DNA of 64,000 nucleotides. Source: Ktedonobacter sp. SOSP1-85. GTDB lineage: Bacteria > Chloroflexota > Ktedonobacteria > Ktedonobacterales > Ktedonobacteraceae. Below are positions 36,182 to 44,392 of this stretch, piece after piece. The stretch lies in assembly GCF_016587415.1 (NCBI RefSeq), contig NZ_BNJI01000002.1, forward strand, positions 1,922,001-1,986,000. Direction: 5' to 3'. The notes below the pieces were generated by a model, which was not told where the DNA came from, ran no database searches, and worked only from the letters and a program-made list of their open reading frames with translations. Made by a program: the position numbers and the translations under genes. How positions within the stretch are numbered: the stretch's first letter is position 1; each line of letters starts with the position of its first letter.

Positions 36182-36933
36182 GCGCCTTCTCCTCCTAGGA
36201 CCGAGAGTGGCGGGATGCGCAGCAAGAAACCCACCGGGAGGTGAAGCGGATTTTGCAGATTATTGAACGAGGCGAGCATCCGCCATAGGGAAGGCACCTC
36301 TGCTGCCGATTGTTCTGGGTAGTAACGGGCGGCAATCACATCGAGGCGCTCACCCTCGCTGACAACATGCACGCGTACGCGGTCCTCTGATACACTCTCC
36401 GGGGGCACTTGTAGCCCTTCCGGGGAGAGCGTTTGAGCCTGAAGCGGCTGCCTTCCCGGTAGCGTCGTTTTCAGCGGCTCGTTTACTCGCCAGAGTCTCA
36501 TACGCAACCAGGAGCGCTGTGGGGCCCCCTCTGCTGTAAACTGCTCCAGGTGCTCAGCCACCGCGACCACGATCGCGGGTATGTTCCACGATTTGCCCCA
36601 GACAAAACGCACCAGCGGAGGCCGTCGATAGCTACTGACGCCACGAGTATTTTCAGCAAGATTCCATAGTGGCCCCGTGAGATCACGCACATCACTCGTC
36701 ACGATGGAAGACCCTGCCAGAGAAATATCAAATAAGAGATTGAGTTCTAGCTCTGTCCTGCCACCTCCGGTGTAGAGCAGGGGATCATCCCGTAACTCCA
36801 CTCCGTTCACCACCCCTCCCAGTGAACGCCGGGGCAGCACTCCCGCCAGCCGGCGCATCACCAGGCTATCGGGATTGAGTAAACATCCCAGACGCTCATT
36901 GGTTTCTTCCAGCAAAAAGGCTACGCGTTCCAT
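36178..36933 (-). CDS. LysM-domain tail protein (Afp7/gp53-like)
   Basis: A 251-residue baseplate component. The N-terminal part begins MERVAFLLEETNERLGCLLN. The C-terminal 60 residues form a LysM-like module (VHVVSEGERLDVIAARYY, LWRMLASFNNLQNPLHLPVG, LLRIPPL). In eCIS this protein joins tube and spike. A longer frame reaches 36999, but the family sequence begins at ATG 36933, overlapping the upstream gene by 13 nt. Confidence 0.82.
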   Translation of the reverse strand: MERVAFLLEETNERLGCLLNPDSLVMRRLAGVLPRRSLGGVVNGVELRDDPLLYTGGGRTELELNLLFDISLAGSSIVTSDVRDLTGPLWNLAENTRGVSSYRRPPLVRFVWGKSWNIPAIVVAVAEHLEQFTAEGAPQRSWLRMRLWRVNEPLKTTLPGRQPLQAQTLSPEGLQVPPESVSEDRVRVHVVSEGERLDVIAARYYPEQSAAEVPSLWRMLASFNNLQNPLHLPVGFLLRIPPLSVLGGEGA

Positions 36934-37928
36934 GAGCGACCTCGCTGTTCCTCGTCCAATCGTTGCTCCCGTTCCCAGGCTCGTCGCGCTATGTCCCAAT
37001 CCGTGCTCAGGTTGTGGGTTGTCTCTTCCAGAGGAAGAGATGGCCAGCGCATGCTTGCCTGTTCCAGCTCGATGAGTGATTGATGGCCGTGTGCTGGTCC
37101 TGGTATGCTCGCTTGAGACCAGAGGTTGTGCTCGTTCTTCTCGCTGTCTTGTAAGTGATTGCTTACCACTTGCGTGTTTGGCACATGCGAAGCACCCGGG
37201 CTCACCTGATGGTTGTGACCAACGCCTGCCTGGGGCAAGGCTTCTCCCGCTGGTTCTGCTGGCTCAGTCTTCTCTGTTCGCGCTGGTCTCCTCTCTTCTA
37301 CACCTATTAGCGCTCCTCCTCCGCTGTTGCCAGTTGGAAACGTGTGCCAATCAGTGAAAGGGCGAGCGTCGTGACTGGCCTGCCGGGCGGAAGGTACACG
37401 TGGACTCTCCTCCCCTAACACAGACGCTTTCATGTTGACCTGACCTTCCCTGCGAGCTTCGTCAGGCTGTTTACCCGGCTCCGCTGACCTGCTAGCATCC
37501 TTCTCCACTCGTAGCGCCGCAGGCACATGCATTTCTTGTCCGTCGATCATTGTCCGTGTGCCGCTCTGTTCCTGTGCCGCCAGGGATACCTGAGATGGTA
37601 TTGCCGTGCTCCGGCTGGCATGCCCTTTCTGCCACAGCAGTTCTGGTGCGCCTTGCTGCACCCGTGCCAGCCAGTGAGCAGGCGGACTGTCAATATCCCC
37701 ACTTTCCACAAATTCTTCAAGGATCGGCGACTGCGCTACCGGCATAGGTGAAGATGCAAAACGGGAATCGACCGCTGAGCTTCTTAGATCGACGCGCTGC
37801 GCGCTCCCCTGGCCCCATAGCGCTCCGCGACGTTCGGCTCCCGCCTGCCTGGCCACGAAATCTGCCCAACGCTGTAACTGGCTTGCCAGTGCATGCAACA
37901 TCAAGCCTTTGACGCTCCGTTTTTCCAT
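36921..37928 (-). CDS. Uncharacterised low-complexity protein between tube and LysM genes
   Basis: A 335-residue protein I do not recognise. It starts with a helical segment (MEKRSVKGLMLHALASQLQR) followed by a long stretch rich in Pro, Ser, Arg, Glu, Gln and Ala that is probably disordered, and ends with a charged helix (DIARRAWEREQRLDEEQRG). In Afp/PVC clusters this position holds a short DUF5908-type protein; this one is far longer. It might be a linker, a minimal tape measure or a cargo/chaperone. ATG 37928 lies 5 nt after the tube stop. Shadow frames of up to 93 codons run on the other strand, but the continuous operon layout favours this one. Confidence 0.6.
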   Translation of the reverse strand: MEKRSVKGLMLHALASQLQRWADFVARQAGAERRGALWGQGSAQRVDLRSSAVDSRFASSPMPVAQSPILEEFVESGDIDSPPAHWLARVQQGAPELLWQKGHASRSTAIPSQVSLAAQEQSGTRTMIDGQEMHVPAALRVEKDASRSAEPGKQPDEARREGQVNMKASVLGEESPRVPSARQASHDARPFTDWHTFPTGNSGGGALIGVEERRPARTEKTEPAEPAGEALPQAGVGHNHQVSPGASHVPNTQVVSNHLQDSEKNEHNLWSQASIPGPAHGHQSLIELEQASMRWPSLPLEETTHNLSTDWDIARRAWEREQRLDEEQRGRSWNA

Positions 37929-37933
37929 CGTTT

Positions 37934-38416
37934 CTACGCCCGTTGCAATGTCTCGTAGACTAACGTCAAGGTCTCGATGGCGGCCTCGCGATTGAGCGCG
38001 TCCAGGGGAGCGCCACGCCACTCAGACGGCCAGGCATTGATGAGATCCCAACGCATCATTTCGCTCACGCCATCACTATCGAGCATCAGAATAGAGACAT
38101 TCTTGCGTTCGACTCTTCCCGCCACTGCGGTCATGAGCCAATCCCAGACCTCATGCGAGGCGGTGAGTCCATAGCGTAACGTCACATCGGCATATTCTAC
38201 CGGGCCTGGAATGCAATGCACCACCTGGTTCGTTCCCCCTTCGCGGTACTTGATGACGTGAATCTTGATTCCCAGCCCGCTGCAAGCCGTAAAATGTCCT
38301 TCAGTGACGCCCTGAATCACCAGTTTAAAGTTATAGGCCCGATAGGGGTCGTTGAATACGCCCGGTTGCGCACCAGACGGCGCCGTTCCTGGTGCTATAT
38401 CTCCAGCTTCAGGCAT
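37934..38416 (-). CDS. Tail tube protein (gp19/Hcp-like)
   Basis: A 160-residue tube protein. The segments DPYRAYNFKLVIQGVTEGHF, CSGLGIKIHVIKYREGG and VTLRYGLTASHEVWDWL are typical of phage T4 gp19 and Afp1/Afp5. It stacks as hexamers inside the sheath. A longer frame reaches 38575, but ATG 38416 has GGGAGG upstream and overlaps the sheath stop (ATGCCTGA). Only one tube gene is seen here; Afp and PVC have two. Confidence 0.87.
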   Translation of the reverse strand: MPEAGDIAPGTAPSGAQPGVFNDPYRAYNFKLVIQGVTEGHFTACSGLGIKIHVIKYREGGTNQVVHCIPGPVEYADVTLRYGLTASHEVWDWLMTAVAGRVERKNVSILMLDSDGVSEMMRWDLINAWPSEWRGAPLDALNREAAIETLTLVYETLQRA

Positions 38417-39688
38417 TAAAACCTCCCACAGTTTCTGTATCAAGCCCACTTGCATGCTGACTGATACGGAAAACAATGAACTCGGCGGGTTTGACAGGGG
38501 CAATACCAATAACCGTGACAACCATACCAGCATCAATGGTGTCGGGTGGATTTGTTTCTTCGTCGCACTTGACAAAGAACGCTTCCTGAGGTGTGCGACC
38601 CATCAACGCCCCGTCTCGCCACAAACGCGTCAGGAATGCCGAGAGGTCCCTCCGGATCGATTTCCATAGGGTCCTGTCATTTGGTTCAAAGACAATCCAG
38701 CGTGTACTCGTGGCTATCGATTCTTCAATCATATTGAACAGGCGCCGCACGTTGAGATAACGCCACTCACTACTTCCATCGGCAATGGTACGCGCACCCC
38801 AAACACGAATTCCCTCACGCGCGAACGACCGAAGACAGTTTACGCCACTCTGATTCAATATTCCCTGTTCATCGCGTGTGAGCAGATAGGTAAGATTGAG
38901 CGCACCCCGTACCGATTCATTCGCCGGTGCTTTATGTACACCTCGCGTCGCATCCGTGCGCGCCCAAATTCCGGCAAGATGACCAGAGGGCGGCACATCA
39001 ACGAGGTCGTTGGGCGAGAGTGAGTCGCGCACTGTGATCCAGGGGAAATAAAACGCTCCATAGCCGCTATCTGACTGCCGTGGCCGAGCCCCCCTCGATC
39101 CTCCGAGTTCAGCGGTCGTACCGTAATCTCCCTCGGCGGCGTTACCCTTTTTGGTTTCACCAGTCGCCCCTGCATGACTTGTTCCCGATGTCGGCTGGGC
39201 CTTCGCTGTGGCAACCTGTGTCAGCAACGTAATGTCTTCAACATTTTCAGGTGCGTCCAGTATCGCGACCCGATCCTTGAGCCTTTCACAGTGCGAAAGG
39301 ACGAGGTCATATGAAGTAGCATCGGTGTATCCCGGTGCTGCAACGATAGCGACCTCATCGATCTGCTCGAGGACATCGAGTCCTACGCGGGCACGTCCCC
39401 CGCCCGCGATCGACCCACCTTTACCAACGTTGACCACGAAGCATCGGCTACCGCCGTTCTGGAAAAAACCGTAGACGGCGTGTGAGAGCGGCGTGCTCTT
39501 ACTCCCCTCGGAGACGAAAAAGCGCATGAACTGCGACCAGTTGTTAATAGCTACTGCTTCGTTCAAGCGCCTGGTTGGATCGGGGGCTTCGCCGACAAAA
39601 CCAGCAGTGCTTGTGCCAACTGCCTGGATTGGTCTCGTCCCCCCGAAACTTCCTCAATGTAAATGTCCGGTGCCATAGGATTCATCAT
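38409..39688 (-). CDS. Contractile tail sheath protein, split by a -1 frameshift
   Basis: Sheath of the injection apparatus. The N-terminus MMNPMAPDIYIEEVSGG is in one frame from ATG 39688; the expected continuation, TRPIQAVGTSTAGFVGEAPD and the 385-codon remainder, is in the -1 frame. The switch falls at a G6 run (minus strand, 39644-39639). Without shifting, the first frame ends at TGA 39565-39563 after 41 codons. The joined product is about 426 residues. The C-terminal part has YLNVRRLFNMIEESI, SAFLTRLWRDGALMGRT and VIGIAPVKPAEFIVFRI, all typical of sheaths. The gene may be damaged, mis-sequenced, phase-variable or decoded by programmed frameshifting. An alternative TTG start at 39566 would lose the N-terminal domain. 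Confidence 0.82.
39638..39644 (-). other. Candidate -1 slippery heptamer G-GGG-GGA in the sheath gene
   Basis: In the zero frame from ATG 39688 the codons are TCG GGG GGA, so the heptamer fits the X-XXY-YYZ rule for -1 slippage exactly. The -1 frame then continues as ACG AGA CCA and encodes the conserved sheath sequence. No clear stimulatory stem-loop was identified downstream. Confidence 0.5.
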
Positions 39689-39696
39689 GGTAGTTC

Positions 39697-40386
39697 TCAC
39701 TTTATCTCGAATGAATCGAACCGTATCGCCAGTGGCTCTCTGCCGGAAGTGGGTTGTTCCACCGTAACATTCTGCACCCGCCCTTTTGCCTTCACCAGCA
39801 AGCGGATACTACCCGCTTCCCCAGGCACTGTGGGGAAGTGGAATCGTCCCCCTGTATCGGTGTAATTGCGAAGTTGGAGAGCGGGCAGTTCCACACTTGC
39901 CCCGGCAATCGGGACATCACCTGGCCCCAGTACGATCCCGTACAGACTTGTGATAGGCGTGCCACGCATTACTAAAGGCCCTTGTACTAGCCTGGTGACC
40001 GGCTCTGGCCGCTCAATGGGGAGTGGAACACATAGCGTAAACGTGGGGCGTGGGGCTATGCCTAAGGCCGCCCACATGGCCGCAGGCACTTCTGCCAGGT
40101 CAAGCTCATACTCATGCTTCTTCATAGCCGCCAGGACGAGTTTTCCCAGGAGACGATGTGCCTCCTCCTCATCGTCTCCTGCCCAGGTTGCCACGAAATA
40201 GCGCAATGCAATTCGTATAGGAGGCTGTCGATTCATCCACGCTTGCGGGGGATTGGTTAACGCGAGCAAATAGAGGCTCACGCCATGTTTGCCATCTAAC
40301 TGACGAGGTGGGCCCAGAACAACATCAGCCCCCATGACAACGCTCTTTACCCACTCTTGTAGCTCTCTATCCACTTGATCAATCAC
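39697..40386 (-). CDS. DUF4255/Pvc16-like cap protein with C-terminal carboxypeptidase-regulatory-like domain
   Basis: A 229-residue protein. The first 130 residues resemble the Pvc16/Afp16 N-terminal domain that terminates sheath and tube (IDQVDRELQEWV, DVVLGPPRQL, WMNRQPPIRIALRYFV). The last 80 form a small beta-sandwich (YGIVLGPGDVPIAGASVELP, TDTGGRFHFPTVP). The open frame runs to 40584, but GTG 40386 has GAGG 5 nt upstream and starts where the family does; ATG 40476 is a weaker option. It is the first gene of the cluster and ends only 8 bases before the sheath ATG. Confidence 0.72.
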   Translation of the reverse strand: MIDQVDRELQEWVKSVVMGADVVLGPPRQLDGKHGVSLYLLALTNPPQAWMNRQPPIRIALRYFVATWAGDDEEEAHRLLGKLVLAAMKKHEYELDLAEVPAAMWAALGIAPRPTFTLCVPLPIERPEPVTRLVQGPLVMRGTPITSLYGIVLGPGDVPIAGASVELPALQLRNYTDTGGRFHFPTVPGEAGSIRLLVKAKGRVQNVTVEQPTSGREPLAIRFDSFEIK

Positions 40387-40601
40387 GGCGTCCTCGTTTC
40401 TGCGCCTGAAATCGATTGATATGCGACCGGTATCATCCCAAACCCTTCTGCCAATTCTCTGCCTGGAGGCCCCCATCTCCAGGCAGAGGAAGGAAAATAT
40501 ATGGTTCTTGTAACCGCATCTATAGATCAGACGTGCCCGGGCGCTTTTTTTAGAGGTTAAAGATACACAAGCATCTGTATGCAATTGAGATATATAAAAG
40601 T

Positions 40602-40631
40602 AGTATACTTTATTTCATGGTAAAATATCAA
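40602..40631 (-). promoter_or_regulatory. Candidate promoter of the injection-system operon
   Basis: On the minus strand, TTGATA (40631-40626) and TATACT (40607-40602) are 18 bp apart, in an AT-rich stretch. The implied leader to GTG 40386 is about 210 nt and contains a GCCTGGAG/CTCCAGGC hairpin (40461-40484). Confidence 0.45.
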
Positions 40632-40760
40632 AAACCACTTCCAAAAGCTACTTATAGAACCTTGAAGATTTCTATTTAATCATTGCTCGCGACGCGATAG
40701 GATATATTTAAGCTAGAAATGAAATAAATTCTTAAATAGCATGAACAATACTTTGCGTGC

Positions 40761-40790
40761 TTGACCGCTCTATTGACTTCCAGCTATAAT
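40761..40790 (+). promoter_or_regulatory. Candidate promoter of the divergent membrane-protein gene
   Basis: TTGACC (40761-40766) and TATAAT (40785-40790), 18-bp spacing. The leader of about 200 nt carries an 8-bp hairpin AGGTAAGC/GCTTACCT (40808-40833). Between this and the opposite promoter the region shows no gene. Confidence 0.55.
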
Positions 40791-40995
40791 TGGCTCAGGA
40801 ACGGTATAGGTAAGCAACGAAGTACGCTTACCTGGCTCTATCACTTATTCCCGTGCTCACTCAAACCTAAACACGTAAGGAAAAAGTGGATCATTCGGGC
40901 GTGCGAAGTCTCTATCCAGGGTCGGTAATCGGATCAAAGGAAGGGGATTACGTTTTGCCGTTTGTCCTAAGCGTTCGGTAGTTTTGAGGTATGCA

Positions 40996-41787
40996 ATGAA
41001 TCGCTTGCGTACTCCTTTCTTATTCTGTGCTATTGTCTTGATTTGTATCGTCGTACTCATTGAAATGGGTACAGCCCTCCCGGGCGTGCTTCGCAGCAAC
41101 CCGATTCCAATCACAGCCTTCCAACTGCCTCCACAGCTCTCTGCAGCTACTGCCGGACTCAACCGTGACCAGCAAAATATGGTGGCACAGCTTAGCAGTC
41201 AGGGGCATCCACCGGGTCTTGGTCTCCCCGATCTGGCCCTCCTTGACAGTATCATGCTTTTCACCGTTATCCTTATGGGTGTTGCCTTATTCATTCCAGA
41301 GCGCTTGCATGGCAGAGTACAGGGAATTGCCACCCTCATCTTCTCACTCCTACTCATGGGTTTCGCTCTCCGCCAGATCTTCATTGCCCTTAGCCTGCTT
41401 ATGCTGATGATCTCGCTGCTCATATCCATACCTTTCGGCACGCTTATCTACCTCATTGTGTACGGATCCTTTAATCGGGCAGGTGCATATGTGGTATTGA
41501 GCGTCATCATGTTACTCAAGTTTGGTTTCTCCGGTAGCCTGTTCTTCGCTCAGCAGCGCTTCCTTGAAAGCAAAGGACTTCTTCTGCTTCTTCTTACCTC
41601 TCTTCTTGGCACTGTTCTCGTTAGCCTTCTTCTTGGTATCGTTCCGGCATTCCTCGTCAGTATTACTGACGCGATCGCCGCTCTATGCATTGGTATCATT
41701 ACCATCATCTGGGGCATCACTTTGCTCATCGGCTCCATCACGTCCATTATTAAAACTGTTCGGCTTAATCGTGTACTCACTGCTTGA
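40996..41787 (+). CDS. Polytopic membrane protein of unknown function
   Basis: A 263-residue hydrophobic protein I do not recognise. One N-terminal helix (about 5-27) is followed by a soluble loop of about 50 residues rich in Gln, Pro and Ala. Then come roughly five or six further helices (ALLDSIMLFTVILMGVALFI, GIATLIFSLLLMGFALRQIF, and a very Leu-rich block near residues 185-215). TTG 40984 opens the frame, but ATG 40996 has GAGGT 5 nt upstream. It is divergent from the injection-system operon and could share its regulation, yet nothing links them functionally. Confidence 0.65.
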   Translation: MNRLRTPFLFCAIVLICIVVLIEMGTALPGVLRSNPIPITAFQLPPQLSAATAGLNRDQQNMVAQLSSQGHPPGLGLPDLALLDSIMLFTVILMGVALFIPERLHGRVQGIATLIFSLLLMGFALRQIFIALSLLMLMISLLISIPFGTLIYLIVYGSFNRAGAYVVLSVIMLLKFGFSGSLFFAQQRFLESKGLLLLLLTSLLGTVLVSLLLGIVPAFLVSITDAIAALCIGIITIIWGITLLIGSITSIIKTVRLNRVLTA

Positions 41788-41978
41788 TTCAGGCATGTTT
41801 CAAGAGCAGAAATTGGATCGTACAAACTGCCAGGTGGAGTCGATGTTGAAGTCCCACGGCACACAGGCTTGTGCCTTTCTGCTCGCTCTCGTTGCACCTG
41901 CGCTTTTTGTGGACGCTCGACCTCGCGTTGCAGCGGGTATGCAGCCACCAGCGCCCACCCTTGCGCCCCCAAATGATC

Positions 41979-42015
41979 ACAGATGGGGATAGCTCAAGCA
42001 GCTATCCCCATTTGT
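41979..42015. terminator. Bidirectional terminator between convergent genes
   Basis: ACAGATGGGGATAGCT (41979-41994) pairs with AGCTATCCCCATTTGT (42000-42015), 16 bp with one G.U pair and a 5-base loop (CAAGC). It serves the membrane-protein gene and the convergent secreted-protein gene. The 190 bases before it hold no supported gene. Confidence 0.75.
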
Positions 42016-42033
42016 GAGTGCCCATTGATCTCG

Positions 42034-43926
42034 CTAGCTTAGTACAACATCATCGTAGTACGTGTACGTCGCGTCGCCAGCATAGTTATCGTCGTGACTG
42101 ATCAACTTCAGAGTATAGGAGTGGCCAGCCGTCACCGTAGCTGACACCTGGACCCAGGTCCCGTTGGTGTTACAGGTCTTGGCCAGGACGGTCGAGGTCG
42201 TACCACTCGTGTTGTCCTTCAGTGTCGCCGTTGCCCAGTCATAGGTCAGCGTATCTGGACAATACACGCGATACCAGAAGGTCAGATGCGTATTCCCACT
42301 GGGTACCGTGAAGGTCTGGCTGATGCTGCTGTCGCCATTGGTCGGCGAGGTTGAGCCCACCCGAGCTGAATAACTGCCCGAATGCACTGTGGTGCTGACC
42401 GAGGTAGTCCCAGCGGAGGTCCAGCCGGAGAGGCTCCCCGTCTCGAAGCCTCCGTTGGTAATGCCACCACCGCTCGTTGATGTGACAGTCACCGTCACGG
42501 ATGTGCTGTGGGTGGCACTGCCTTCGGTGCCAGTCACGCTAACGGTATAGGTTCCCGTCGCGACCGACGAGCCAACCGAGACGGTCAGGGTTGAGGAGCT
42601 ACCCGCCGTGACCGAAGTGGGCGAGAGCGAGGCTGTTGGGCCGGAAGGCGAGACGCTCGCCGAGAGGCTAACGGTTCCCGCCGAGCCACTGGTTACCGCA
42701 GTGCTGATCGTAGAGGTGCCGCTGCCACCGGGAGCAATAGACAGGCTGGTGGGACTGGCGCTGATCGAGAAATCATTCGTTGTGGTTCCTCCACCAACGA
42801 TGGGGTGGGATATATCGCACCTGTTGGTGTCATTCGACCAGGTCGATTGCATGGTGTAGGTGCCGTTGCCCATCGTGACATTAGCAGAGGCACCCTGGCC
42901 GGAGGAAATCCAGGCGCACTCATCCGCGTTCTCTTGCCCACTACTACTGCTCGTCCAACCGCCAGCGGGATTCTGGTCGGTAATGGTTTCGGAGTATTCG
43001 TGGCCTTCGACCATGGTGAAGCCATCGAGAGTGCCCGCTGAGCCAGAGTTAACGAAATTCTGGCCGCAACTGCTGCCAGCGTCTAGAACATATGGCATGT
43101 TGGTGAAGGCGATATCACCGTAGGGCGAGCTGGCCGCGCCGCCAGAAAGCGTCGTGTCACCATTATAGTCGTGCCACGCGCAGAATCCTCCGGTCCTCCA
43201 GCCGTCGGGGTTGGTTCCGGTCGCCGAGAGGATCACGTACTGTGCATATCGGTTGCTTGCCGCCGTCGTGTTGCTGAAGTGTCCGGCGGCCTTGATTGCC
43301 TCGTTGGCTAACTGATTTCCGCTCGCCGTACTTGGCTCGGCACCGGAGTTATCGTACCAGACACCAGAGAAAGCACCACCAGTCGGGTAGCCAACATGTG
43401 CGGTACTCGATGAACAACTGGTAGCACCTGCCGTGACGCCGGAACCGTCACAATACTGGGTCATCACGCCTGACCACAGTTCGTTGCCAGTGCCCAGGCC
43501 CTTGAACATATTCTGTAAGCGTGGCGCGGCACCAGCGGAGTCGTTGGAAAATGTCAGGTTGCCACTGCTGTCAGTGCTCTGAGTTCCCCACTGGGTGCCC
43601 CAGAAGACCAGATAGACTTTCTCTTTGCCGCTGGTCACACCAATGCCGTCGATGCCACCACCATAGGACAGTGTGTTAGCGGACGCTGCTGGAGTTGAGC
43701 TTGAATGCGCCTGCTGATAGGCTTTGATCTTAACCTGTTGACTGGTCGTAGGGACTGCGCCATGTCGGTAGCTGTGCTGGTACGCAGGCGAGTAGGGATT
43801 CGTGTCCGGGGAAGAAGCGGTGTTCTCTTGGGAAGCTGGCGCCGCAAATACGGTCAGGGGGGTTAAGGCTGCCAGAATGAGAACAAACATGGAGACTGCA
43901 AACGCTCGGATAGCTCGTTTCTGCAC
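42034..43926 (-). CDS. Secreted metallopeptidase-like protein with Ig-like and carbohydrate-binding-like domains
   Basis: A 630-residue exported protein. A Sec signal peptide covers residues 1-29 (cleavage near VFA-AP). The central domain (about 85-375) contains EGHEYSETITDQNPAGGW with H309, E310, E313 and D317, reminiscent of a zinc-peptidase HE-motif but not the full HExxH. A Ser/Thr-rich Ig-like domain follows (about 380-485; SISASPTSLSIAPGGSGTST), and the C-terminal 140 residues look like a CBM4/9-type jelly roll (NGGFETGSLSGW, LTFWYRVYC). It probably acts outside the cell on polymers. The catalytic assignment is tentative. Confidence 0.65.
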   Translation of the reverse strand: MQKRAIRAFAVSMFVLILAALTPLTVFAAPASQENTASSPDTNPYSPAYQHSYRHGAVPTTSQQVKIKAYQQAHSSSTPAASANTLSYGGGIDGIGVTSGKEKVYLVFWGTQWGTQSTDSSGNLTFSNDSAGAAPRLQNMFKGLGTGNELWSGVMTQYCDGSGVTAGATSCSSSTAHVGYPTGGAFSGVWYDNSGAEPSTASGNQLANEAIKAAGHFSNTTAASNRYAQYVILSATGTNPDGWRTGGFCAWHDYNGDTTLSGGAASSPYGDIAFTNMPYVLDAGSSCGQNFVNSGSAGTLDGFTMVEGHEYSETITDQNPAGGWTSSSSGQENADECAWISSGQGASANVTMGNGTYTMQSTWSNDTNRCDISHPIVGGGTTTNDFSISASPTSLSIAPGGSGTSTISTAVTSGSAGTVSLSASVSPSGPTASLSPTSVTAGSSSTLTVSVGSSVATGTYTVSVTGTEGSATHSTSVTVTVTSTSGGGITNGGFETGSLSGWTSAGTTSVSTTVHSGSYSARVGSTSPTNGDSSISQTFTVPSGNTHLTFWYRVYCPDTLTYDWATATLKDNTSGTTSTVLAKTCNTNGTWVQVSATVTAGHSYTLKLISHDDNYAGDATYTYYDDVVLS

Positions 43927-44392
43927 GGAAAACTCCTTTTTTGTGTGAAAAGAAACGATCCTCTAATGGCGAACAGGAGATTGTCATGGGAGGATGGCTG
44001 GCACTCATTGTCACCGTTCATGCGAACGTGACGGACTCCTCCCAGCAAAATGGCCCATTTTTGTACGAATCCTTGTACTCTCCCTACATTGTCGCCATTA
44101 TTACTCTTAAGTATAGCTATCCCTTCTTCACCGGCACTTCTTTAGAAATTGCATACTGTTCGGGACGATTTTGTTAAATGTACAAAAAATGTATCTCATT
44201 GAGAGCAAAATCAGTACTTTTTTATCGGTTCTTTCGTGTTTCTCTGGATTTTTTTATGGTAGAATGCGAAAAAAACTCGCGGGATGCTAATTTTCACTTC
44301 TATTGAGCTTGAAAATTACATAAGAAATTACATAAGAAGAATCAACATTGCAAAGATTGTGCCAAACGAATGCAGACATCGGAGACAAAAGC
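43927..44392. other. AT-rich divergent upstream region
   Basis: Carries the control regions of the secreted-protein gene (minus) and the AraC-type gene (plus). No gene is supported. It contains a strongly A/T-rich stretch at 44215-44280 and the 12-bp tandem repeat described separately. Confidence 0.45.
44313..44336 (+). repeat. Tandem 12-bp repeat before the AraC-type gene
   Basis: AAATTACATAAG occurs twice head to tail (44313-44324 and 44325-44336), ending 56 bases before the preferred start codon. Direct repeats of this kind are typical of AraC-family binding sites, so autoregulation is possible. Confidence 0.45.

Noticed and set aside
28712..40386. Type VI secretion system or complete prophage
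   Set aside because: No TssB/C pair, TssJLM membrane complex or ClpV, and no capsid, portal or terminase genes; sheath, cap and baseplate types fit an eCIS better.
41522..41992. A 156-codon plus-strand frame
   Set aside because: Overlaps the polytopic membrane gene in another frame and runs through the terminator hairpin.
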